A stretch of 47,395 nt of DNA from positions 1 to 47,395 of the forward strand of contig PXPT01000025.1 of assembly GCA_003021505.1 (NCBI GenBank), given 5' to 3'. The notes under the pieces were generated by a model. It was not told the DNA's origin, did not search any database, and saw only the letters and a list, made by a program, of their open reading frames with translations. Numbering within the stretch: position 1 is the stretch's first letter; every line of letters starts with the position of its first letter. Positions 1-7,448 of this stretch are shown piece by piece. A program made the position numbers and the translations under genes. The DNA is from Cyanobacteria bacterium QS_4_48_99 (GTDB lineage Bacteria > Cyanobacteriota > Cyanobacteriia > Cyanobacteriales > Rubidibacteraceae).

Positions 1-33
1 CAGGTGAGTGGAATGACACTTAGGACAGTTCAT
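1..33 (-). CDS. Transposase-like zinc-ribbon protein, N-terminal stub (runs off the window)
   Basis: Reading leftward from an ATG at 33, the eleven visible codons give MNCPKCHSTHL. A CPxC knuckle at the extreme N terminus is typical of the zinc ribbon of IS1-type InsA proteins, and a related ribbon occurs at 45.3 kb. The rest lies outside the window and no clear ribosome binding site precedes the ATG, so the call rests on the motif alone. Confidence 0.35.
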   Translation of the reverse strand, partial: MNCPKCHSTHL

Positions 34-125
34 GAGGTCTAACTGAATGCTCTCGAATAGCTTCAGTCTATCTGCTTATCCTCACTATTCAGGACTACCC
101 GGAGGGGAAATAGTTTTGGAGCGCG

Positions 126-716
126 TTAGCTTCTCCTCTGCCCCTCTGCCCCTCTGCTCCTCTGCTTTGTTCTCCCCTGCTTCCCCCGCTTCGAGCTTAA
201 TCGCTTGGAACGCTTCTTTTGAGAACGCTTGTAAGCCGAATGACTCCAATCACTCCAAGAGTGGCTCATTGCCCCTAATTCTAAACCAGTAAACAGAGCG
301 ATCGCTTCCTCTCGGTAAATAGAAAGCCATCTCCCAACTGCGATCGCAAACTGCTGCCAATTCCAAGGGAAACCCCAAATCAACTGAGCCACTGCCACGC
401 CGAATATCGCTACTATAGCGACTAGGCTGGATATATAAAGTAGCCGTAGCAGTGTCCCGATAATTAGTCCGTGAGAAAACACCGAGCGATGAGGCAGCAT
501 CTTTTGATACGGAATCCAAATCCAGCGCAGCTTACCCCAGCGCTGGAACTGCTGTGAGTAAATATCTAAATCGGGACCAAACATTAGCCCGCTGAACAAA
601 AAAGTACCCGCTACCATTAGAGTCAATTCGCCACTGCGGGTGAGTAAGAACGTCACTCCCACTACCCAGGGCAAACTCCAGAGTGTAATGCGATCATGTG
701 TTCGACCAGAGGGCAT
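126..716 (-). CDS. DUF2227-type membrane metal-binding protein with basic repeat-derived tail
   Basis: This 196-residue protein looks like the DUF2227 family of putative metal-binding membrane proteins, whose biochemical role is not established. Visible features are an N-terminal GRTHD, hydrophobic stretches at about 11-47 and 88-116, a GPDLD motif (Asp49, Asp51), a PHRSVFSHG motif (His76, His82) and GAMSHSWSDW (His152). These His/Asp clusters are the likely metal ligands. Residues 163-196 are almost entirely K, R, S, G and Q. They are encoded by the purine-rich face of a CCCCTCTG-type repeat, so the original stop was probably lost when the repeat arrived. The gene diverges from the tRNA-Val. 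Confidence 0.75.
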   Translation of the reverse strand: MPSGRTHDRITLWSLPWVVGVTFLLTRSGELTLMVAGTFLFSGLMFGPDLDIYSQQFQRWGKLRWIWIPYQKMLPHRSVFSHGLIIGTLLRLLYISSLVAIVAIFGVAVAQLIWGFPWNWQQFAIAVGRWLSIYREEAIALFTGLELGAMSHSWSDWSHSAYKRSQKKRSKRLSSKRGKQGRTKQRSRGAEGQRRS

Positions 717-753
717 CTGATGTCTGCGATTGTGCTATCCTATGTATGATAGC

Positions 754-825
754 GGGCGGTTAACTCAGCGGTAGAGTGCCTGCCTTACAAGCAGGTTGCC
801 ACTGGTTCGAATCCAGTACTGCCCA
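754..825 (+). tRNA. trnV: tRNA-Val (anticodon UAC)
   Basis: A full cloverleaf can be drawn. The acceptor arms GGGCGGT (754-760) and ACTGCCC (818-824) pair with one G-U. The D arm contains AACTCAGCGGTAGAG. The anticodon stem CCTGC/GCAGG (779-783, 791-795) encloses the loop CTTACAA with anticodon TAC at 786-788. The T arm is CTGG-TTCGAAT-CCAG. The discriminator is A825. No CCA is encoded. Confidence 0.97.
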
Positions 826-898
826 TTACGATAGATGCCAAATTCCCATTCGGTGTGGAAAGCTTGTAAAAGCTACACCAATTATCGAGGAGACAATC

Positions 899-1258
899 AT
901 GGCACAAGAATTGACTAACCAAAAGTGCGAACCCTGTTCAGGAAATTCCCCTCCGGTTAGCGACGAAGAGATTGCGGAACTCAAGCCCCAGGTTCCCGAC
1001 TGGAAAATCCGCGAAGAGGCAGGAGAAAGGCGCCTAGAGCGCACCTACAAATTACCTGATTTTCGGACAGCCCTTAATTTTACTAACCGCATCGGCGAGG
1101 AAGCGGAAAAGGAAGGACATCACCCGGCTTTGCTTACCGAGTATGGCAAGTTGACTGTTACTTGGTGGACTCACGCGATTTCGGCACTGCACAAAAACGA
1201 TTTCATTATGGCAGCAAAAACAGATGAACTTGCTGTCCAGTTTGCTGCGAAAAGTTAA
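899..1258 (+). CDS. phhB: 4a-hydroxytetrahydrobiopterin dehydratase (pterin-4a-carbinolamine dehydratase)
   Basis: This family dehydrates 4a-hydroxytetrahydropterin, recycling the pterin cofactor of aromatic amino acid hydroxylases. The 119-residue protein carries the family core EKEGHHPALL (His74, His75), then TVTWWTHAISALHKNDF with a third His (92) and Asp101. I start at the ATG at 899 because GAGGAGA lies at 887-893. The longer open frame begins inside the tRNA and lacks family sequence. The N terminus has a CxxC (Cys10, Cys13) often seen in this group. The gene stands alone between tRNA-Val and radC. Confidence 0.9.
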   Translation: MAQELTNQKCEPCSGNSPPVSDEEIAELKPQVPDWKIREEAGERRLERTYKLPDFRTALNFTNRIGEEAEKEGHHPALLTEYGKLTVTWWTHAISALHKNDFIMAAKTDELAVQFAAKS

Positions 1259-1415
1259 GAATCCGCGTCCCTTCGGGACAGTTGTTAGTCCTTAGTCGGT
1301 AGTTATCAGCGAAGAGCGTTTACAGGATTTGACTGATGACCAATGACTCTAACGTTGACAGAATATTACTAATGACTGATGACTGTTGACTAATGACTAA
1401 CGAGAGAGCGCATTC

Positions 1416-2150
1416 ATGACCTATTGCCTCAGAATCGCTGATATTCCGAGGACGGAACGCCCCCGTGAGCGATTGCTCCTTCAGGGGGCAAAAAATTTGG
1501 CAACTGCGGAACTGATAGCGATTCTCCTTGGTACGGGGCAAGGGGCTGGAAAGCTTTCTGCGGTGGGTTTAGGACAATATATTTTGCAGGAATTGAGCAA
1601 ACACCAACGTGAGCCACTAGAGGTGCTGCGCGATATTAGCCCACCAGAGTTGATGAAAATTTCTGGCGTAGGACCAGCGAAAGCTACCAACATCCTAGCA
1701 GCCGTGGAACTGGGCAAACGTGCCTTTCAAACTCGACCAACAGAGCGTACCATCATAGATAGTCCCGATGCTGCCGCTGCTGCTCTCAGCCATGATTTGA
1801 TGTGGCAGGCTCAAGAACGGTTTGCCGTGTTGCTTCTGGATGTGAAGAATCGCTTACTGGGCACTCAGGTAATTACGATTGGCACTGCCACCGAGACTTT
1901 AGCCAGTCCCCGCGAGATTTTCCGGGAGGTGCTTCGCCAAGGTGCAACGCGGACTATTATTGCTCACAACCATCCCACTGGGAATGTGGAACCTAGCCCA
2001 GAAGACATTGCCTTAACTGAGCAGTTATTAAAAGGAGCGCAATATTTAGAGGTTCCGCTGATGGATCATCTCGTTTTAGGTAATGGCAATCACCACAGTC
2101 TGCGGCTGACAACCGATTTATGGCAGAAATTTCCCCAGGGCGATGATTAG
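1416..2150 (+). CDS. radC: RadC-family JAB/MPN-domain protein
   Basis: The 244-residue protein has normal RadC length. It opens with a UPF0758 N-terminal region ([13 protein letters not shown]), then a helix-hairpin-helix-like ISGVGPAKA (82-90) and a C-terminal JAMM metalloprotease-like domain. The JAMM motif is complete: His184, His186, Ser194 and Asp197. Despite the name, a direct DNA repair role for RadC is doubtful. It ends tail-to-tail with the membrane fusion protein, overlapping it by 4 nt. The 130 nt upstream are filled with TGACTAATGACTAA-type repeats. Confidence 0.9.
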   Translation: MTYCLRIADIPRTERPRERLLLQGAKNLATAELIAILLGTGQGAGKLSAVGLGQYILQELSKHQREPLEVLRDISPPELMKISGVGPAKATNILAAVELGKRAFQTRPTERTIIDSPDAAAAALSHDLMWQAQERFAVLLLDVKNRLLGTQVITIGTATETLASPREIFREVLRQGATRTIIAHNHPTGNVEPSPEDIALTEQLLKGAQYLEVPLMDHLVLGNGNHHSLRLTTDLWQKFPQGDD

Positions 2151-3424
2151 GAATTCTCGTTTTTAGGTCTACTACCTTCGGGCAAATCGATAAATACCCG
2201 TTCGCCCGATTCCAGCCCTTGTAAAATTTGTGTGCGCTCGGAGATGGTGAGTCCTAGAGTTACAGGCTGAAACTGGGGTTGATTATCTTCTCCTGGAACC
2301 ATAACGCCAGTTTTGCCTTCCTGAGTGACAACAGCAACAGTCGGAACTGTGAGGGCATCTTGAAGCTGTTTGCCCAAAAAGGTTGCATCCACATTCATCC
2401 CAGAGCGAAGCTTGCTTTGACCAGTAAAAAGCGTTACTAGCACTTCAAAAGAGGTAACATTCTGCTCGACTACCGCTTCTGGAGCCACCCGTTTTACCTC
2501 TCCTCGAAATACCTCACCTTGATAGGCATCGGCGACAATCTTGGCAGGCTGCCCAACTTCGATGCGCCCCACATCCACTTCGGGAACTTTTGCTAGTACC
2601 TCTAACCCTTCTGCGATCGCTAAAATGGATGTAGAAGTTGCTGAAGCTGTACTCGATGCGGAAGTTGTCGGGGTCACAAAAGCACCTTCTGTGGCATATT
2701 TCTGGGTAATAATTCCCGCAAACGGAGCCTTAATAATCGTATCTTGAAATTGCACCTGCGCTTCTTGATACTGGGCTTGAGCCGACTCCACAGCAGCTTG
2801 TAACCGGTTGATTTCTGGGCGGTTAGTATTGCGGGTTTGCTCCAGGCTGCGTCGCGCTTGCTCTAGATTTGCCTGGGCACTGAGATATTCACTCAACACT
2901 TCATCAAATCTATCTTGAGAGATGGCTCCCTTTTCTAAGAGACTCTGATAGCGTTCCCGGCGCTGTTGAGCTAGCTCGAACCGTGATTGAGCGGATGCTA
3001 CTTGAGCTTGGGCTTGTTCCACCTCTTGCGGGGTTCCCGCCTGCGCCTCTTCTAGGCGGGCTTGCGCTTCGTTAAGATTGGCTCTGGCTTGGGAGAGCTG
3101 CGCCTCATAGTCTTCATTCTCCATGCGCGCTAGTTTTTCTCCCTGCTGCACTCTATCACCCTGCTCCACAAACAACTCGGCGATACGACCGGAATTTTTC
3201 GGGCTGATGTTCACACTCTTGACAGGAACGACTGTGCCACTAGCTTCGATGCTCACTCGCAAGTCTTGCTCTTTCACAGGTACGGTGAGTTCTTCTAAGT
3301 CATATTGGGGGTTGCGATCGCTAACCACGTAAGTAGTTGTACCCACAACCAAAGTGCCTGTTGCTACCAGCCCGAGGAACCACCGAAGAGGACGTTTGAC
3401 TTTACCGAGTAGTGGAATTTCCAT
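2147..3424 (-). CDS. HlyD/MacA-type membrane fusion protein (efflux periplasmic adaptor subunit)
   Basis: The 425-residue adaptor links an inner-membrane exporter to an outer-membrane channel. A single N-terminal membrane segment (about 15-35) is followed by one half of the lipoyl-like hairpin ([21 protein letters not shown]), an Ala/Gln/Glu-rich coiled coil (about 105-235), the second lipoyl half ([19 protein letters not shown]) and beta-barrel domains. A Ser/Ala/Thr-rich loop of about 15 residues interrupts the barrel-sandwich region. No transporter ATPase, permease or TolC-like gene is adjacent, so its partner must be encoded elsewhere. The substrate is unknown. Confidence 0.85.
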   Translation of the reverse strand: MEIPLLGKVKRPLRWFLGLVATGTLVVGTTTYVVSDRNPQYDLEELTVPVKEQDLRVSIEASGTVVPVKSVNISPKNSGRIAELFVEQGDRVQQGEKLARMENEDYEAQLSQARANLNEAQARLEEAQAGTPQEVEQAQAQVASAQSRFELAQQRRERYQSLLEKGAISQDRFDEVLSEYLSAQANLEQARRSLEQTRNTNRPEINRLQAAVESAQAQYQEAQVQFQDTIIKAPFAGIITQKYATEGAFVTPTTSASSTASATSTSILAIAEGLEVLAKVPEVDVGRIEVGQPAKIVADAYQGEVFRGEVKRVAPEAVVEQNVTSFEVLVTLFTGQSKLRSGMNVDATFLGKQLQDALTVPTVAVVTQEGKTGVMVPGEDNQPQFQPVTLGLTISERTQILQGLESGERVFIDLPEGSRPKNENS

Positions 3425-3477
3425 GAGCTACAAACTAAGCGCGACCTTTCAACGGAATTGATGCAGGGGGAATGGGG

Positions 3478-3560
3478 AAGAAGTGAGGGCGTGACCCCGT
3501 GATATGAAGAGGGTTCGCGTTAGTGATTTTACTCCTCACTCCTCACTCCTCACTTTCAAG
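3478..3560. repeat. GAAGAAGTGAGGGCGTGA-type repeat plus CTCACTCCTCACT tandem units
   Basis: The gap between gatB and the adaptor gene contains GGGGAAGAAGTGAGGGCGTGA near 3475-3495, a member of a family seen again at 10.8, 26.9, 31.0, 33.6 and 37.7 kb. It is followed by three tandem CTCACTC-type units that run into the end of gatB. Confidence 0.7.
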
Positions 3561-5049
3561 TCTCACCCTTCAACTTCTTGCCGAGCAATTGGTTTGTCAA
3601 CTTGGGGTCAGCGCGTCCGCTAGTTTTTTTCATCACCTGTCCGACAAAGAAGCCTTGAAGCTTCGTTTTGCCATTGCGATACTTTTCAACTTCAGCGGGA
3701 TGGGCAGCTAAAACCTCGTCAATCACTTTTTCGAGTTCGCCCGTATCCGAAATTTGAATGAGACCTTTGCGCTCCACTAATTCTTTCGGGGAACCGCCTT
3801 CAGTGAGGAGTTCGGGCAACACATCTTTAGCAATTTTGCCGCTGATGGTTCCCTCGGTAATCAAATTCACCAATTCCGCCAATGCTTCTGGCTTGAGAGC
3901 AATTTCGGTGACACTAAGCTTATTAGTGTTAAGGTAGCCGGCAATGTCTCCCGTCACCCAGTTCGCCACTTGCTTGGAATCTGCGTTAGCGGCAACTGCT
4001 GCTTCAAAATACTCTGCTACTGAGCGCTCATCCGTGAGTACCCGAGCGTCATAAGCAGAAAGTCCCAACTCACTCTCATAGCGATGGCGTTTCTGGGCAG
4101 GCAGTTCCGGTAGTTCGGAGTTCCACTCTTCTAATTGTTTCGCAGAAACTTCAATTGGCGGGATGTCTGGTTCGGGGAAGTAGCGGTAGTCGCTAGAGCC
4201 TTCCTTGCTACGCATGCTGACAGTGCGCTGGCTTCCTTCTTCCCAGAGTCGGGTTTCCTGAACTAATGGTTCTCCCGCTTCTAGCGCTTTAGTTTGCCGC
4301 TCGATTTCGTAATCAATTCCCCGCTGGATAGCGTTGAAGGAGTTCATGTTTTTAATTTCGACTTTGGTGCCAAAATTCTCCTCTCCCACAGGGCGCACAG
4401 AAACATTGACATCGCAGCGCAGGGAACCTTCTTGCATGTTGCCATCGCTAATGCCGAGGTAGCGGAGAATCCGGCGCAATTCCTGGGCATATTCGGCGGC
4501 TTCTCGACCGGAGCGGAGGTCGGCTTCAGAAACAATTTCTAACAAAGGAATGCCCGCCCGATTGTAGTCTACCAGAGAATGGGTGGAACCCGAGAGGCGA
4601 TCGCTCCCTACGTGTACTAGTTTCCCGGCATCTTCTTCCATGTGCGCTCTGGTAATGCCGATTTTTTTGCGAACTGGCTCATCCCCTGCTTTGTTGGCTA
4701 GCTCGATTTCTAACCAACCATGCTCGGCAATAGGCAGGTCATATTGGGAAATTTGATAATTCTTCGGTAGGTCAGGATAAAAATACTGCTTGCGGTCAAA
4801 TTTGCTGTAAGGCGCAATTTGGCAGTTGAGGGCAAGTCCTGCTTTCACTGCGTATTCCAGTACCCGCTGGTTGAGAACTGGCAACACACCTGGATAACCG
4901 AGACAAATGGGGGAGACGTTCGTATTCGGCGGAGCGCCAAATTCTGTCGAGCAAGGACTGAAGATTTTGGTTTTAGTGTTGAGCTGACAGTGAGTTTCCA
5001 GTCCAATAATTGCTTCGTATTCCGTTTTGACGGAGGCAGCGATGGTCAT
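3556..5049 (-). CDS. gatB: Asp-tRNA(Asn)/Glu-tRNA(Gln) amidotransferase subunit B
   Basis: GatB is the kinase/transamidase subunit of GatCAB, which converts Glu-tRNA(Gln) to Gln-tRNA(Gln). Cyanobacteria generally depend on this route. The 497-residue protein contains the signature GLETHCQLNTKTKIFSPC near residue 16, then YFYPDLPKNYQISQYDLPI, the metal-site region and the C-terminal helical YqeY-like tail (about 350-490) that binds tRNA. Length is standard. The ATG is at 5049, preceded by the upstream region of the divergent repeat-protein gene. gatA and gatC are not in the window. Confidence 0.95.
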   Translation of the reverse strand: MTIAASVKTEYEAIIGLETHCQLNTKTKIFSPCSTEFGAPPNTNVSPICLGYPGVLPVLNQRVLEYAVKAGLALNCQIAPYSKFDRKQYFYPDLPKNYQISQYDLPIAEHGWLEIELANKAGDEPVRKKIGITRAHMEEDAGKLVHVGSDRLSGSTHSLVDYNRAGIPLLEIVSEADLRSGREAAEYAQELRRILRYLGISDGNMQEGSLRCDVNVSVRPVGEENFGTKVEIKNMNSFNAIQRGIDYEIERQTKALEAGEPLVQETRLWEEGSQRTVSMRSKEGSSDYRYFPEPDIPPIEVSAKQLEEWNSELPELPAQKRHRYESELGLSAYDARVLTDERSVAEYFEAAVAANADSKQVANWVTGDIAGYLNTNKLSVTEIALKPEALAELVNLITEGTISGKIAKDVLPELLTEGGSPKELVERKGLIQISDTGELEKVIDEVLAAHPAEVEKYRNGKTKLQGFFVGQVMKKTSGRADPKLTNQLLGKKLKGET

Positions 5050-5401
5050 GGGTCAAGCAAGTGCAACAGACAGCTCTATTTTATCTTTTTCTCTAGCCGT
5101 GCTGCGCTTTGAGGGAGTATAACCCGTCAATTCGCAATTAACACTTGAGTAGAGGAACGAAGATTAGAGGAACGAAGATTAAATGAAAAGACCAAGCATC
5201 GATTTTTGGAAAAAAAGTGACCAAATCGTGACTATACCTTTGATAGACGAAAACAAATCCTGATATAGTCTAGTATGCTCCATGAATAACTAAGCAAACT
5301 TGGAATAACATCAGTTTTTCGAGGTGCTGGTTTGCCATCAAGACTGAATCAAAACCTCAGGATATGGCACTGAAACGAATGAAATTAAGGAGGTTTTTGA
5401 A
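5050..5401. other. Intergenic region between gatB and the repeat-protein gene
   Basis: This 352-nt divergent spacer has no gene. It holds a perfect 15-bp tandem duplication (AGAGGAACGAAGATT at 5151-5165 and 5166-5180), a sigma70-type promoter candidate at 5240-5269, and a Shine-Dalgarno AAGGAGG at 5387-5393. About 125 nt of probable leader separates promoter and start codon; I saw no known riboswitch in it. Confidence 0.6.
5240..5269 (+). promoter_or_regulatory. Candidate promoter for the secreted repeat-protein gene
   Basis: TTGATA at 5240-5245 and TATAGT at 5264-5269 are separated by 18 nt, close to the sigma70 consensus. Transcription would start near 5276 and leave a leader of about 125 nt. 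Confidence 0.45.
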
Positions 5402-5773
5402 ATGAAACGCGCAATCTTTTCTGGAATTGCTGTGGCGGGTGCTTTAATTGGCTTTCCAGCATTGGCTGCTAATCCTGCTCAGTCCGAGGAAGCACAACGA
5501 CTCCTATTAGCTCAACAACAGCCTGGTAGCGGTCAGCAGCAACCAGGCGGTCAGCAGCAACCAGGCGGTCAGCAGCAACCAGGCGGTCAGCAGCAGCAAC
5601 CAGGCGGTCAGCAGCAACCAGGCGGTCAGCAGCAACCAGGCGGTCAGCAGCAACCAGGCGGTCAGCAGCAACCAGTCGGTCAGCAGCAACCAGGCGGTCA
5701 GCAGCAACCAGGCGGTCAGCAACAGTATGGCGGAGGTCAACAACCAGGCGGAGGAGTGAGAGCTCTCTGGTAA
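5402..5773 (+). CDS. Secreted Gln-Pro-Gly repeat protein of unknown function
   Basis: The 123-residue protein starts at an ATG 8 nt after a perfect AAGGAGG (5387-5393). Residues 1-22 form a signal peptide ending in a signal peptidase-like ALA. After a short linker (NPAQSEEAQRLLLA) the rest is about a dozen copies of GGQQQP, with one four-Gln variant, one PVG variant, and a closing YGGGQQPGGGVRALW. The DNA repeats with an 18-bp period. I recognise no domain. Composition suggests a disordered, extracellular or periplasmic protein, perhaps matrix- or wall-associated; that is inference only. Signal, ribosome site and promoter argue that it is a real gene. Confidence 0.7.
   Translation: MKRAIFSGIAVAGALIGFPALAANPAQSEEAQRLLLAQQQPGSGQQQPGGQQQPGGQQQPGGQQQQPGGQQQPGGQQQPGGQQQPGGQQQPVGQQQPGGQQQPGGQQQYGGGQQPGGGVRALW
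5531..5720. repeat. 18-bp tandem repeat inside the secreted protein gene
   Basis: The unit is GGTCAGCAGCAACCAGGC. Most copies are identical. One carries an extra CAG triplet and one has a single substitution (Gly to Val). Because the period is a multiple of three and no frame of the unit contains a stop, long false ORFs appear on the opposite strand. Confidence 0.95.
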
Positions 5774-6017
5774 TTTTGAAGCGCAGCCTGCCAATGCTAT
5801 CAGTGTCAGCGAGAGTCCTAATTTCCCCGGCACTCAAACGCTGAAAAAAACAGACTTCGCTAATCTATTCCACCTACAATCTTGTCTGCTACCTCCTCCA
5901 AGCAGGAGTTGAAGGATTGGGTAAGCCTTCATTTCGTCTAGTTCCCCAGGTAGCAGGCTTGACTCTATGAAGTAATCTTTCTCAAATGGTTTCTTGCCTA
6001 GAGTGCGATCGCAGAAT

Positions 6018-6623
6018 ATGCTACATCGACTAGCTAAACCAATTAACTTCATCTCAATTACAGGGTTGCCCTTAATTTCCCTAATATTGTTGGCATGTGG
6101 TTCAAATACTCTTACTCTTATTAATAAACCCGCTATCAACCCCTCAGAAGACACGCCAGCCACCTCATCAACTAAATCCTCAGAGGAGCTGCGAGTCAGA
6201 CTAACTGAGTCTATATATAAAAAAATTGCTCCCTCTACTCGCTTAGTCTTAGACCTTGACCGCCGTCAAGTAACTATCTACAAAGGAGAAAACAAAATTC
6301 AAAGCTATCCAGTTGCGGTAGGTCGCTCAGGTTGGGAAACGCCCACAGGGAAGTTTCAAGTCGGGAAGATGCTAGAAAACCCCACTTGGGTCAACCCTTT
6401 CACTGGTGAAAAAACTGCGGGAGGCAGCCCCCAGAATCCGCTCGGTGACTACTGGATTTCATTTTGGAGCGACGGCAAAAACGTGATTGGCTTTCACGGT
6501 ACTCCCAATCGTGACTCTGTGGGCAAGGCAGCTTCTCACGGCTGTGTTCGCATGTATAACGAGGATATTGAACAACTATATGACCAAGTTGAGCTTGGGA
6601 CCCTTGTCACTGTAGTGCCTTAG
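6018..6623 (+). CDS. Lipoprotein L,D-transpeptidase (YkuD domain)
   Basis: YkuD enzymes form 3-3 peptidoglycan cross-links or attach proteins to the wall. This 201-residue protein begins with a lipoprotein signal (LILLAC, lipid-anchored Cys27), followed by a Ser/Thr-rich linker and the catalytic domain from about residue 73. The domain contains His160 (GFHGT) and the active-site SHGCVRM (His174, Cys176, Arg178). I chose the ATG at 6018 because it gives a compact signal peptide; a TTG 24 nt upstream adds residues with no support. No strong ribosome site precedes either start. Confidence 0.88.
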   Translation: MLHRLAKPINFISITGLPLISLILLACGSNTLTLINKPAINPSEDTPATSSTKSSEELRVRLTESIYKKIAPSTRLVLDLDRRQVTIYKGENKIQSYPVAVGRSGWETPTGKFQVGKMLENPTWVNPFTGEKTAGGSPQNPLGDYWISFWSDGKNVIGFHGTPNRDSVGKAASHGCVRMYNEDIEQLYDQVELGTLVTVVP

Positions 6624-6654
6624 TTTTGGGAAACTAGCAATCCCCAAGAAAAGA

Positions 6655-6692
6655 CTGGAAGGCTGTTAATCGCCTCCCAGACTAGTATTTTT
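6655..6692. terminator. Probable bidirectional terminator between the L,D-transpeptidase and Hlip genes
   Basis: An imperfect hairpin (CTGGaaGGC at 6655-6663 pairing with GCCtcCCAG ending at 6680) lies between two convergent genes. On the plus strand it is followed by TATTTTT (6686-6692). Read on the minus strand it is followed by TCTTTTC. Position and symmetry fit a shared terminator. Confidence 0.45.
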
Positions 6693-6719
6693 GATTGACT
6701 CGTTTTAGGGTGACTTAAC

Positions 6720-6902
6720 TTAAAGTAAGCCCCAGAATTGAAGTACGCCCTTACCAGAGAAGAATTCAATCAGGAGAGCAGCGGCAAAGCCAATCATTGC
6801 CAGACGACCATTCCAAATTTCAGCTTGAGGGGAAAAGCCAAATTTCCAGGCGTTGCGATCTTCTGGATTGGTAATGGGGGTAGTTTGTTGTTGTTCGGCC
6901 AT
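6720..6902 (-). CDS. High-light-inducible protein (Hlip, CAB/ELIP superfamily)
   Basis: Hlips are single-helix thylakoid proteins that bind chlorophyll and carotenoid and protect chlorophyll synthesis and photosystem II assembly. The 60-residue protein has the chlorophyll-binding signature AEIWNGRLAMIGF (Glu28, Asn31, Arg33) at the head of one hydrophobic helix, then GKGVLQFWGLL. The N-terminal 20 residues are polar. The length is normal for the family. It converges with the L,D-transpeptidase gene, and an HLR1-like sequence lies 26-43 nt upstream, consistent with light-stress control. Confidence 0.93.
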   Translation of the reverse strand: MAEQQQTTPITNPEDRNAWKFGFSPQAEIWNGRLAMIGFAAALLIEFFSGKGVLQFWGLL

Positions 6903-7448
6903 ATCGGGTAATTCCTACTTTATTGCTTCTATTAAGAAATGTAACTTAAGGTTGGGGTAAAGTCTACCCCTCTAAAGTTAGATATCTCTAACAGGGATTG
7001 ACTATGCCAAAAGGCATAACCCGTTTTAGAAGCCTCAAATCCTTTAGTTATACTCCTTTCGAGCGAGTATCCTAGCCAAAACTGAGAAGCAATCTGTTGA
7101 TATGGGATTTTTGCCAAAACTTGTGCGATCGCTGCACCTTTTCCCTCTCCTGATCAATATGTATCGAAATTAACAAAAGAAGAGTTGCTCTTTTTTTAAA
7201 AGTGTTCCTTACTTAATCCCTACTTTTTCCTCACCGCCAAGCCTAGTTCCAAAAGTTACTTTCAAATCAATGCAATAAAAGCTCTCTGTACAAATCCTCG
7301 GCAAGTCAGCAATTTTTTCGGTTGCGAAGCCCAGGGCAAACCTCAGCGGGCGATCGCTATCTAGCCGCTAGAAGGGATTTGTTCGAGAAGCACAGATTAT
7401 AGTTTGAAGTTTTATTTCACTTAGAAGCAGCAGTACGGGGAAAAAACC
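6903..7448. other. Gene-free divergent spacer, Hlip to epimerase
   Basis: These 546 nt contain no convincing gene. Beyond the HLR1-like site there are two small perfect hairpins: GTTAGA/TCTAAC (6977-6992) and TATGCC/GGCATA (7003-7018). There are HIP1 sites near 7127 and 7351. A terminator-like AAGAG-TTG-CTCTTTTTTT lies near 7180-7200 with no obvious gene in front of it on the plus strand. A 61-residue frame at 6932-7117 has no ribosome site or recognisable content. Confidence 0.6.
6928..6945 (-). promoter_or_regulatory. HLR1-like (RpaB-type) element upstream of the Hlip gene
   Basis: On the minus strand the sequence GTTACATTTCTTAATAGA has one perfect HLR1 half-site (GTTACATT), a 2-nt spacer and a degenerate second half. 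HLR1 direct repeats bind the response regulator RpaB at high-light genes. A near-identical string occurs upstream of gap2. Confidence 0.35.

Noticed and set aside
776-898. N-terminal extension of the pterin dehydratase frame
   Set aside because: It starts inside the tRNA-Val gene and the real start at 899 has a proper GAGGAGA site.
5531-5720. Possible CRISPR array
   Set aside because: The 18-bp units are directly contiguous with no unique spacers, and they encode an in-frame protein behind a signal peptide.
5469-5837. Two long minus-strand frames reading AADRLVAADRLVA and LLTAWLLLTAW
   Set aside because: They are antisense readings of the 18-bp tandem repeat, which has no stop in any frame. 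No ribosome site or signal supports them, while the plus-strand gene has both.
6932-7117. 61-residue minus-strand frame upstream of the Hlip gene
   Set aside because: No Shine-Dalgarno, no recognisable content, and it covers the expected Hlip promoter region with hairpins and the HLR1-like site.
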